Below are positions 8,033 to 14,517 of a DNA stretch of 48,608 bases, in pieces. The DNA is from a virus. A program made the position numbers and the translations under genes. Position 1 is the first letter of the stretch, and each line of letters opens with the position of its first letter. The notes below the pieces were generated by a model. The model saw nothing but the letters and a program-made list of their open reading frames with translations. It searched no databases and had not been told where the DNA came from. The stretch lies in IMG/VR virus record IMGVR_UViG_3300044638_005143, positions 1-48,608 of that record; one strand, written 5' to 3'.

Positions 8033-8780
8033 ATGGACTTCCTAACATTTTAGTTATTTTTTTCATTAGTGGACTTTTTGTTTCTTTTCTTTCAACTAAA
8101 ATTTTATCTTCTTGAACTCGCGTGTCAAGCAATACATCTCTACGAATTGTCATTGTGTTTAGTTTGTGAGTTCTACAACCCTTTTTCAACTGTTCTACTC
8201 TACCAACAATACCGTGGGTTTTCAATATCTCTGTTGTCTTTAAACGAGCATAAACTTCACTATATGCTTCGTTATTTACTTGTTCTTGAGTGAGTGAAGA
8301 TATTGCTGCTATTTGTGTCATTTTGTTTTCTATCATAGTATAAAAATGATTTACAAAATCATCACCAGTATTGATTTTGTTTATTGTTTGTATTTCTGGT
8401 AGTTGTATATTTATCAGTTTGATATAATCAAGAACACGCAGTTTTTCTGTTGGTTGAACTTGATCGTATCTAATAATATTGTTATACTGGACTTCTATTT
8501 TATATGCCGACTTACCAAATACTGTTAGTATATTTTCTTCATCAAAACGATATGTTCCTGCTTTTTCTCCAAATGGATTCAATCCTGCATAAGAAAGATA
8601 ATAACTGAACTTTCTCCAAATTCTTGCTTTATTAGAACCAAGTGGATCAACATCACGATAAAAAGGAATTTGAGGGTTTACCATTATTAGTGGTATTCCC
8701 TCAACATAACTGTGTATAAGTGCTTCTATGGTTCCACCAAGTATTATGGTATCATAGGTAATTTTTTCTAATTTTTCCAT
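8022..8780 (-). CDS. Hypothetical protein with Rossmann-like N-terminus
   Basis: A 252-residue protein. The start YDTIILGGTIEALIHSYVEG has the beta-strand, glycine turn and helix pattern of a nucleotide- or FAD-binding fold, but GGTIEA lacks the full GxGxxG motif, so cofactor binding is not assured. The C-terminus is basic (KETKSPLMKKITKMLG). Its start overlaps the PQ-loop gene by 29 nt and its end overlaps the nucleotidyltransferase-like gene by 11 nt, so the three form a translationally coupled set. No family assigned. Confidence 0.6.
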   Translation of the reverse strand: MEKLEKITYDTIILGGTIEALIHSYVEGIPLIMVNPQIPFYRDVDPLGSNKARIWRKFSYYLSYAGLNPFGEKAGTYRFDEENILTVFGKSAYKIEVQYNNIIRYDQVQPTEKLRVLDYIKLINIQLPEIQTINKINTGDDFVNHFYTMIENKMTQIAAISSLTQEQVNNEAYSEVYARLKTTEILKTHGIVGRVEQLKKGCRTHKLNTMTIRRDVLLDTRVQEDKILVERKETKSPLMKKITKMLGSPYAD

Positions 8781-9021
8781 ACAAATATTTGTAATACATT
8801 ATTATAACAACAAATACAAAATTTAAAGAATAATTCATCAAAAGAGGAAAAGAAAATTGCTGAAACAAAACATACACTAGCATGAACACTTCGCCAAATA
8901 GCCAAAACCACAAGTTTAAATGACTCATCCCATCTGCATTCTTTTCACGATAAACTTTTACAACTTGTGGAAAAGCACAAATAGATAATAATATTCCACC
9001 TATCCAACCAACGATTTCCAT
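8752..9021 (-). CDS. PQ-loop (SemiSWEET-like) membrane protein
   Basis: An 89-residue integral membrane protein with three hydrophobic segments (about residues 3-19, 37-55 and 58-76) and the PQ motif at P18-Q19 followed by KVYREKNADGMS, the signature of a single PQ-loop triple-helix bundle. Bacterial SemiSWEETs of this size dimerise to move sugars across the inner membrane; some PQ-loop proteins have other substrates. It overlaps the next gene by 29 nt. Family membership is well supported; transport of any particular solute is inference. Confidence 0.8.
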   Translation of the reverse strand: MEIVGWIGGILLSICAFPQVVKVYREKNADGMSHLNLWFWLFGEVFMLVYVLFQQFSFPLLMNYSLNFVFVVIIMYYKYLYGKIRKNYL

Positions 9022-9030
9022 ATTGTGACC

Positions 9031-9615
9031 TTATTTTATCTTTTCAAAATCTTGATCAGTTTCTTTTTTGCCAGAGAAAAAAATAGCAACATTATATAGC
9101 TTTTCTTTATCTTTTCCCATATCATGCCATCTATCCACAAACTCTTTAACTGGTAAAGTTCCAACTTTATTATAAATGCTTGGATCTCTCATATAAAGAT
9201 TTTCTTCATCCATTCCAACGAGAACAGCATAGTGTCCATCTTTCCAATCTTTTTTCCAATTTGGTTTTTTATCTTTAGACCATGCTTGAAAATTTAGTAT
9301 TACTGGATTACCATCTGATAAAGAAGATTTTAATTCTTCTAAATCACACTCTTTTCTAACACTACAATTTAAACCGTGTTTTTCGGCAACTCGTTTAATT
9401 GCTTTTAACGAAGTTCCATCTTCGCTATTGGTATTAAGTTCTTTTGTTAATTCTTTCTCATTTTTATCATAAAGATCATAAAATGCAAGAATTGCCAACA
9501 AACATGCAGAACCACAACTATAATCATTAAACTGACGTATATCTGGAACATCAAGAAGTTTTGGTTCTTTCTTTTCTAAAAGAAATTTACGCCATTCAGT
9601 CAAAAATTGTTTCAT
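9031..9615 (-). CDS. C39-like cysteine protease with N-terminal packaging-type tag
   Basis: A 194-residue protein with a papain-like C39 peptidase layout: Q28 and C34 in RQFNDYSCGSACLLAI, H128 in DGHYAVLVGMD, and D144 in MRDPS. C39 domains usually cleave double-glycine leaders in bacteriocin exporters; here no transporter is attached, so the substrate is unknown. The first 17 residues, MKQFLTEWRKFLLEKKE, closely match the N-terminus of the next gene upstream and resemble T4 internal-protein capsid-targeting sequences (MKTYQEFIAE). LTE and LLE fit the [L/I]-x-E cleavage rule of the T4 gp21 prohead protease. Capsid delivery is inference. No clear Shine-Dalgarno precedes ATG 9615. Confidence 0.8.
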   Translation of the reverse strand: MKQFLTEWRKFLLEKKEPKLLDVPDIRQFNDYSCGSACLLAILAFYDLYDKNEKELTKELNTNSEDGTSLKAIKRVAEKHGLNCSVRKECDLEELKSSLSDGNPVILNFQAWSKDKKPNWKKDWKDGHYAVLVGMDEENLYMRDPSIYNKVGTLPVKEFVDRWHDMGKDKEKLYNVAIFFSGKKETDQDFEKIK

Positions 9616-9636
9616 AATCTTAAATAGAAATTAATA

Positions 9637-10692
9637 TTAGTATTCTACTTCAACATACTTAGTTTTACAAGGGTTTCCATCGCCATAAACAAACTTTCTT
9701 TCTCTGGGAAGAAATATGATTGAAAATACTGTTGCTGTGTCTTTTTCATCTTCTACATGACGACAAAGACCGCCTTCACCATGAGATTTCATTACTTCTT
9801 TCATATCTTCTACAGACATTTTATTGCCTTTTTCTTTAGCATCTGTTAGTGCTCTTTCGAGTCTTTTCATGGAACGTTCTAAATTATCACCTTTTCTTCC
9901 CTCTTTGTTTTTAAGGGATATAAAATGATTTGTATGGGCGTCTATACCATCACTATGATTAGTTTTCTTTTCTTCTTCTGAACTGGCTTCTAAACTTACA
10001 ACTTCTCCACTATCATCGGCAAGTATATTATTGAAAGAACTTGCTCGTTTTGAGTTTAATAATATATTTTGTGCTTCTTTCATATTTTTACTGAAAAGTG
10101 CTTCAAAATATAGCACCATTCTCGGAATTCCTGGTTTTGTATCATTAGCATCTATTTGATTACCAGAAATAACAAGACCATCCTCATTTAATCCTATCGA
10201 TGGAACACCTCTAGTAAAACATCCATATATTACTGGCTTATCTTTAATTGATAATTTTATTAATTTTGAACCATCACCGGGAGTTTCATCATTCGTGTGA
10301 CCTATCATAACTGTTTTATTGTTTATAACAATAATGTCAGTACAACCTTCATCTTTTACTTTTTCTTTATTTTTTGCATAATTTAATTCTTCATACCAAG
10401 TACCAAAAGCCACATCAAAATCAATATCCGCACCATCAGCCATACCATCAATAAATTCATAGGTATTAGGTGCTTCTTTTTTTGTTAGTTTTTTTGCCTT
10501 TTCAAGCCATTCTGGAAATTCTTTTATTAAATCTTCTGTTTTGTGTTTTTTAACAGCGTTATTGATTTGCTTTTTTAGCAATTCACCAATAGAAAAACCA
10601 GCATCTTTCATATTGGATGCTGATATTTCTTTTATTAATTTGGTTTTTTCTTCTTTTAAGAATTTACGCCACTCGGTTAATAGTTCTTTCAT
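9637..10692 (-). CDS. C45-like Ntn acyltransferase with N-terminal packaging-type tag
   Basis: About 351 residues of the acyl-CoA:6-aminopenicillanate acyltransferase (peptidase C45) family. The likely catalytic cysteine is C117 in DEGCTDIIVIN, exposed as an N-terminal nucleophile after self-cleavage, followed by MIGHTNDE, IPSIGLNEDGLVISGN-like and FNNILADDSGEVVSLE segments typical of the fold. Family members hydrolyse or transfer amide-linked acyl groups. The N-terminus MKELLTEWRKFLKEEK repeats the tag of the downstream C39-like gene. ATG 10692 is chosen because the tag begins there; the frame is open further upstream into thyX. Confidence 0.82.
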   Translation of the reverse strand: MKELLTEWRKFLKEEKTKLIKEISASNMKDAGFSIGELLKKQINNAVKKHKTEDLIKEFPEWLEKAKKLTKKEAPNTYEFIDGMADGADIDFDVAFGTWYEELNYAKNKEKVKDEGCTDIIVINNKTVMIGHTNDETPGDGSKLIKLSIKDKPVIYGCFTRGVPSIGLNEDGLVISGNQIDANDTKPGIPRMVLYFEALFSKNMKEAQNILLNSKRASSFNNILADDSGEVVSLEASSEEEKKTNHSDGIDAHTNHFISLKNKEGRKGDNLERSMKRLERALTDAKEKGNKMSVEDMKEVMKSHGEGGLCRHVEDEKDTATVFSIIFLPRERKFVYGDGNPCKTKYVEVEY

Positions 10693-10700
10693 ACCACTAA

Positions 10701-11315
10701 TTAGAGGCCAAAAGCGGTTAATGTATGCTCGTATTCGCCACATTCTTTCACAAGACGTAGCATTTCTTGTGCAATTTCACGAATTTCTACCTGTGCTGCT
10801 TCATCATTTCGTAGACGTTGGAAATGAACAAATGAACGCATATTAAACATTACATCAAATGTAAGCTGTGTTGCATATGGTAGATAAAAACGAGCACTTT
10901 CTTTTGCACGCTTACGACCAAGTGTAGGTGTTAGACGAGCAAGTGCTTCATGATATTTCTTTAAACTATCTTCACAATGATCTTGTAATAGTTTTTGTTC
11001 TTCTACTGACCAATCATGAGGAATATAATACTTATCATCTTTTAGTTCTTTATATCTTGCACTTTCACAATTGATTGATACACCAATGCGATGTTTTAGG
11101 CAATGAATATGTGATGCGATTTCAGCGGTTACAAGAAAATGAAGCGATGACTTTTCAAATGGAGTTTCGTGTCCGTTTTCAGCAAGCATCTTCAATAGTG
11201 CTGGAATACGGTTTTGTTTTTCTTCTGTTAATTCACGAGAAGTGCTTGTCCAAGCAGACATTGCATGAGATTTATCAGACCCATAAACACCAATTAATAC
11301 AATTTCGTTTTTCAT
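10701..11315 (-). CDS. thyX: Flavin-dependent thymidylate synthase ThyX
   Basis: 204 residues; converts dUMP to dTMP with FAD, NADPH and methylenetetrahydrofolate. GHETPFEKSS (48-57) and KHRIGVSINCESARY (74-88) are the ThyX substrate and flavin-binding signatures; the latter is a variant of the RHRxxSxNxxSxRY motif with K for the first R. The C-terminal FNMRSFVHFQRLRNDEAAQVEIR block is also typical. ATG 11315 overlaps the upstream gene by 4 nt. Together with dUTPase and class II RNR it completes a host-independent dTTP route. Confidence 0.95.
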   Translation of the reverse strand: MKNEIVLIGVYGSDKSHAMSAWTSTSRELTEEKQNRIPALLKMLAENGHETPFEKSSLHFLVTAEIASHIHCLKHRIGVSINCESARYKELKDDKYYIPHDWSVEEQKLLQDHCEDSLKKYHEALARLTPTLGRKRAKESARFYLPYATQLTFDVMFNMRSFVHFQRLRNDEAAQVEIREIAQEMLRLVKECGEYEHTLTAFGL

Positions 11316-11626
11316 TTCTTCCTCTTTCTTTTCTGTAGTGCCATTTCTCTAACTTCTTCCAAAGTATAGAGCCATTTCATTCTATAATGGGCTTCTCCCA
11401 TTGCCATACTGTAGCACAAACCTAATTCACCATTATGAAATCGGCCTTTTCGCCAGTAATTAAGAGTATCATATGGAACTTTTAAATACCAGCGATATCG
11501 CCACAGTTTAACATACCACGGCTGATCTTGGAAGCGATTACTCATTCTTGAAGCAAGACCACCGTGTGGTGGTTTTGAAACTTTACTTAAAAGTTCTGTA
11601 AACTTACTTTTTTGTTTTTCGTTCAT
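11312..11626 (-). CDS. Hypothetical protein, 104 aa, basic
   Basis: A basic, aromatic-rich protein with WYVKLWRYRWYLKVPYDTL in the middle and a QKRKRKK C-terminus. It starts at ATG 11626 inside the end of the upstream gene and stops 4 nt into thyX. No family was recognised; the charge suggests nucleic-acid contact, which is only an inference. Confidence 0.6.
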   Translation of the reverse strand: MNEKQKSKFTELLSKVSKPPHGGLASRMSNRFQDQPWYVKLWRYRWYLKVPYDTLNYWRKGRFHNGELGLCYSMAMGEAHYRMKWLYTLEEVREMALQKRKRKK

Positions 11627-11867
11627 CTTTTCTCACCGGCAAATATTTCCAAGTTCCATCAGTGATCCACTTATTTATTTCTTTAATAGAATAATAATCA
11701 CCTGTGCCTGGATTTGGGTTTAGCCAAAAAATGCCATAAAGTGTTTTATAAGTAATATTTCTTGAATATTCATTATCTACATTAATGTCATAGACGTATC
11801 CAACATTCTCTACTCCTTCTTCGCTATAATCAAGGATGAGATCCCCCAGATTTATTTTCTTTATCAT
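11604..11867 (-). CDS. Hypothetical protein, 87 aa
   Basis: An 87-residue protein starting MIKKINLGDLILDYSEEG and ending in a basic KWKYLPVRKDERKTKK-like tail. The LGDLILD segment recalls the VGDLIL start of the MKYQVG-type genes near 6.5 kb, so distant kinship is possible but not shown. It overlaps both neighbours (23 nt downstream, 38 nt upstream), which supports a coupled small-gene operon. Confidence 0.6.
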   Translation of the reverse strand: MIKKINLGDLILDYSEEGVENVGYVYDINVDNEYSRNITYKTLYGIFWLNPNPGTGDYYSIKEINKWITDGTWKYLPVRKDERKTKK

Positions 11868-12057
11868 ATTTATCCTGCAGTTCTTTTATCAGAAGTAGGA
11901 GGTTTTTTACAACCTCTACTCCTTGCGGCATTACATCACCATCTTGAAGAAGATGGGAACAAGCCACATCAGCAACATACAGAAATTTTTTTAGTTCGTC
12001 AAGTTCTTTTCGTAGTCTATCATTTTCCTCAATGAGAAAATTATACATTACACTCAT
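11830..12057 (-). CDS. Hypothetical coiled-coil protein, 75 aa
   Basis: Residues 8-28 (IEENDRLRKELDELKKFL) have heptad-like leucine spacing typical of a short coiled coil, and the C-terminus (LLLLIKELQDKYDKENK) is also helical. The start overlaps the upstream gene by 4 nt. No homologous family recognised. Confidence 0.6.
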   Translation of the reverse strand: MSVMYNFLIEENDRLRKELDELKKFLYVADVACSHLLQDGDVMPQGVEVVKNLLLLIKELQDKYDKENKSGGSHP

Positions 12058-12527
12058 CCAGTCAACCTCTTTTTAAGTTCTTTCTGCTTGTTCTTAAGCG
12101 CATCAATTTCCTTCTGCAAACGCTCTGTTTCTGCCTTCTTTGCTGCTTCTTCACGAAGCTGCTTTGCCTTTTCACGATTTACCTTTGCTTGTGATACCTT
12201 CTTCTTGAAAAGAGGACGTGTTGGAAACTGTGGACGTTCCCAAATTTCAGTTTCACCCAACATTTCACCCTTATAGAAGAACCAAGTGTAGTTTTCATCA
12301 CCCTTTGCATCAAGGCGGAAAACAACATCAATATTCTTTGAAATGTCAGCAACAAACTGAAGTGCCCACCACTTTACTTCTGGGGACCACTTACGCCACA
12401 TAAAGTTCTCAAACTTTGGACCATCCTTTTCATTCTTGAATTCAGGATGATCGTTAGAGGCGTCAATAATAAACTTCTCGCCAGAATGGATATCAGCATC
12501 AAGTTTCCAAGCGATATAACTTCCCAT
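12054..12527 (-). CDS. Hypothetical protein, 157 aa, with C-terminal coiled coil
   Basis: The N-terminal 100 residues are tryptophan-rich (MWRKW, KWWAL, TWFFYKGE), compatible with a compact beta fold. Residues about 108-155 form a long charged helix with repeated alanine, lysine and glutamate (coiled coil). ATG 12527 has AAGGAG upstream and lies just after a promoter and hairpin at 12551-12598, so it is the first gene of the run down to thyX and beyond. Function is not recognised. Confidence 0.65.
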   Translation of the reverse strand: MGSYIAWKLDADIHSGEKFIIDASNDHPEFKNEKDGPKFENFMWRKWSPEVKWWALQFVADISKNIDVVFRLDAKGDENYTWFFYKGEMLGETEIWERPQFPTRPLFKKKVSQAKVNREKAKQLREEAAKKAETERLQKEIDALKNKQKELKKRLTG

Positions 12528-12569
12528 ATTTTTAACTCCTTAAAAAGCACGATCCGTGGTGCTCTGGCG

Positions 12570-12598
12570 AGCATACCACGGACCACACGGCGGATCAA
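12570..12598 (-). promoter_or_regulatory. Sigma70-like promoter with overlapping dyad
   Basis: On the minus strand TTGATC (12593-12598) and TATGCT (12570-12575) are separated by 17 bp. The -10 region lies inside an inverted repeat: TCCGTGGT with ACCACGGA (arms 12553-12560 and 12575-12582) plus an inner GCTC/GAGC pair. The repeat may act as an operator or as a terminator for the small gene upstream; five T residues follow 6 nt after it. It serves the gene starting at 12527. Confidence 0.55.
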
Positions 12599-12616
12599 AC
12601 AGCGGGGAGAATTAGT

Positions 12617-12718
12617 TTATTTCTTTCCCTCTTTCTTCGCCTTTTTCTTTTCTTGTTTTTCTTTTGTTGTCAGTTTTTCTTTATTATTCTTATTACTTTT
12701 TTCTTGACCTTTACCCAT
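12617..12718 (-). CDS. Very small lysine-rich protein, 33 aa
   Basis: A 33-codon frame starting MGKGQEKSNKNNKEK and ending in a run of lysines (KKEGKK). AGGAG lies 6 nt before ATG 12718. Tiny proteins of this composition, starting MGKGQEK or similar, are familiar in T4-like phages, but their role is unknown. It lies between the glycosyltransferase gene and the promoter at 12570-12598. Confidence 0.6.
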   Translation of the reverse strand: MGKGQEKSNKNNKEKLTTKEKQEKKKAKKEGKK

Positions 12719-12727
12719 ATATTTCTC

Positions 12728-13903
12728 CTATATTTTACTATCCATAGCAAGTTCAATCAATCTTTCATATCCACGAACATTTTCTGGATTGTTTATCATA
12801 TAGCGATATGAAAATTGTCGTGATTTTTTAAGATATTCTTCATTCACATATTCATTATCATCAAAATATTCAGCAATATAGGCAAGATGTTCAACGGCTT
12901 TGTTGCTATCATTTTCTTCATAATACCATCCAAGTTCTTTCATGAATGGACTATTATGAATAACTGGATATCCTAACCAAGAAGCGTCCAGATATACATA
13001 ATTTAATTCACATTGGTTTTGATGACTTAAAACTATATCTGTATGTTTTTGTAAAGTCCAAACCATTGGATATCTTGCTTCAAAGAACATTTTCTTTGCG
13101 AGATAAGAATCTAATTCTTTTACGAAAGTTACCATGTCTGGCTTCTTTCTTATATTTTCCCCACAAAAAACACTTAATCTTTCTAATAAGTCAGGATGTT
13201 TTCTATAAAATAATTCAGTTGTTATGATTGGAACCAAACTGGTTTTTACCATATTAATATTTGGCTCCATTGTTGAGATGCGTTTTTGTTTTATGCCAGA
13301 TGGAACATATTTTCCTGGATAGTCTTTTGGATTTGAAGTGTTTAATAGTTTTGCATGCTCCTCAATAAATCGCGGGTCCCAAATGTATGGGCCAATATGT
13401 GTTGGGCAACCATATTGTGCCTCAAATAGAAAACGATCTCTCTCAAAAAAATGAGGAGATAACCATACAGCACTAACAGTTCCTGCGTTTCTCAAATAAA
13501 TATTTCTTGCCTGATCATCTGGCTTGAAAAGCACGGTTTCATTAAAAACAGATAATTCTGCTCCCATTATTTGTTTTACTATTTTTTTACCTAAACCTTT
13601 AAACTCTTTGTATCTATCACGCGACATTGATCCTTGTCCAACAACAATTAAATCACATTTTTGTTTAGCCTCTTCTAAAGTTATTATATGTTTGGCATAT
13701 TCTTTCCATGGGCCGTTTGTGTCTGGTTTTATTTCAATACCGGCTGCAGTATTTATTATATATGCGGCTTCAACATTACGACATTTTTCATAAACATCTC
13801 TTAATGTTATAACATTTTGACGAATACCATTCGTAAAAAGAGAATCATTTGGTTTGTCTATCAAAACAGTTATGCCAATTCTTACTTTTCTTTCAATTTT
13901 CAT
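12728..13903 (-). CDS. DUF2827-type glycosyltransferase-like protein
   Basis: A 391-residue protein with the DUF2827 start RIGITVLIDKPNDSLFTNGIRQNV. It has a two-lobed GT-B-like pattern: an N-terminal lobe with CDLIVVGQGSM and a C-terminal lobe with TDIVLSHQNQCELNYVYLDASWLGYPVIHNS, where a sugar-nucleotide would bind. Members are found in bacterial surface-polysaccharide clusters and in some phages. A role in decorating virion proteins or altering host surface glycans is inference. It lies directly downstream of the lysozyme gene, separated by 21 nt. Confidence 0.75.
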   Translation of the reverse strand: MKIERKVRIGITVLIDKPNDSLFTNGIRQNVITLRDVYEKCRNVEAAYIINTAAGIEIKPDTNGPWKEYAKHIITLEEAKQKCDLIVVGQGSMSRDRYKEFKGLGKKIVKQIMGAELSVFNETVLFKPDDQARNIYLRNAGTVSAVWLSPHFFERDRFLFEAQYGCPTHIGPYIWDPRFIEEHAKLLNTSNPKDYPGKYVPSGIKQKRISTMEPNINMVKTSLVPIITTELFYRKHPDLLERLSVFCGENIRKKPDMVTFVKELDSYLAKKMFFEARYPMVWTLQKHTDIVLSHQNQCELNYVYLDASWLGYPVIHNSPFMKELGWYYEENDSNKAVEHLAYIAEYFDDNEYVNEEYLKKSRQFSYRYMINNPENVRGYERLIELAMDSKI

Positions 13904-13924
13904 AAAAAGTCCTACTTGGCATAA

Positions 13925-14389
13925 TTAGTTTTTAAAGTATAGTTGAGCCTCTGCTGTTCTACGATTTGTCAATCCCTTTAGTGTTCTTCCAGCGGCTTTA
14001 TTCCACCTTAAGAATTGAGTTCTTATTTCAGGGTCATTTGGGTTGGTATTAACAAGTTTAAGCAAAGTAGAAGATTTTAAAGCACCTACACCAACATTAT
14101 AAGCAAAACACACAAGAGCATCAAACTGACTTTGTGTTATATCATCTCTGGCAAAAGAATCAACATGTTTTTCAAATATTTTTAAAACATTTAATAAAAG
14201 TTGTGTTGCTCTCTCTTCACTTATGGCTGGATCATTCATTTGAACTTTTTTACCATCCTCATAAAATGTTGCTCCATAGCCTATGGTTGGAACATTTGCA
14301 GAGCAAAGATATGGTTGAGCGCAAAATCCTTCAAATCTTTTTATAAGTTCTATAGCATCTCTTGAAACTCTTGTTATTTTTTGTGTCAT
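13925..14389 (-). CDS. GH24 lysozyme (endolysin)
   Basis: 154 residues from ATG 14389; cleaves the glycan strands of peptidoglycan at lysis. The catalytic triad fits Ex8(D/C)x5T: E20 (RFEGF), C29 (YLCSAN) and T35 (PTIGYGAT); AFAYNVG and RWNKAAGRTLKGLTNRR are further family hallmarks. A strong AAGGAG precedes this ATG. The frame stays open upstream to a TTG at 14458 that would add 23 residues including KKLILLLLLVVFIKND, a possible signal-arrest-release segment, so a longer membrane-tethered form may exist. Confidence 0.92.
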   Translation of the reverse strand: MTQKITRVSRDAIELIKRFEGFCAQPYLCSANVPTIGYGATFYEDGKKVQMNDPAISEERATQLLLNVLKIFEKHVDSFARDDITQSQFDALVCFAYNVGVGALKSSTLLKLVNTNPNDPEIRTQFLRWNKAAGRTLKGLTNRRTAEAQLYFKN

Positions 14390-14461
14390 ATTTATCATCT
14401 CCTTTGAGTCATTTTTTATAAATACAACAAGCAATAACAATAATATTAATTTTTTCAAAAC

Positions 14462-14492
14462 ATATACCTACCTTGCTTAAGGGTAGGTATAT
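14462..14492 (-). terminator. Hairpin terminator after the adhesin gene
   Basis: ATATACCTACC pairs perfectly with GGTAGGTATAT across a short loop, and a weak U stretch (GUUUUG) follows. It lies between the adhesin stop and the lysozyme gene. The 3' arm also contains the AGGTAGG that could serve the upstream TTG start of the lysozyme, so folding may hide that site. Confidence 0.7.
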
Positions 14493-14517
14493 ATCATACA
14501 ATCAGTTTTGTAAAGAT

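Noticed and set aside
9621-9627. CTATTTA as late promoter of the C39-like gene
   Set aside because: It lies only 6 nt from the ATG, too close for the spacing seen at the other five sites, so it was not listed as a feature.
10693-10743. Longer start of the C45-like gene
   Set aside because: The 17 extra residues are encoded inside thyX and precede the conserved tag; ATG 10692 begins the tag shared with the neighbouring C39-like gene.
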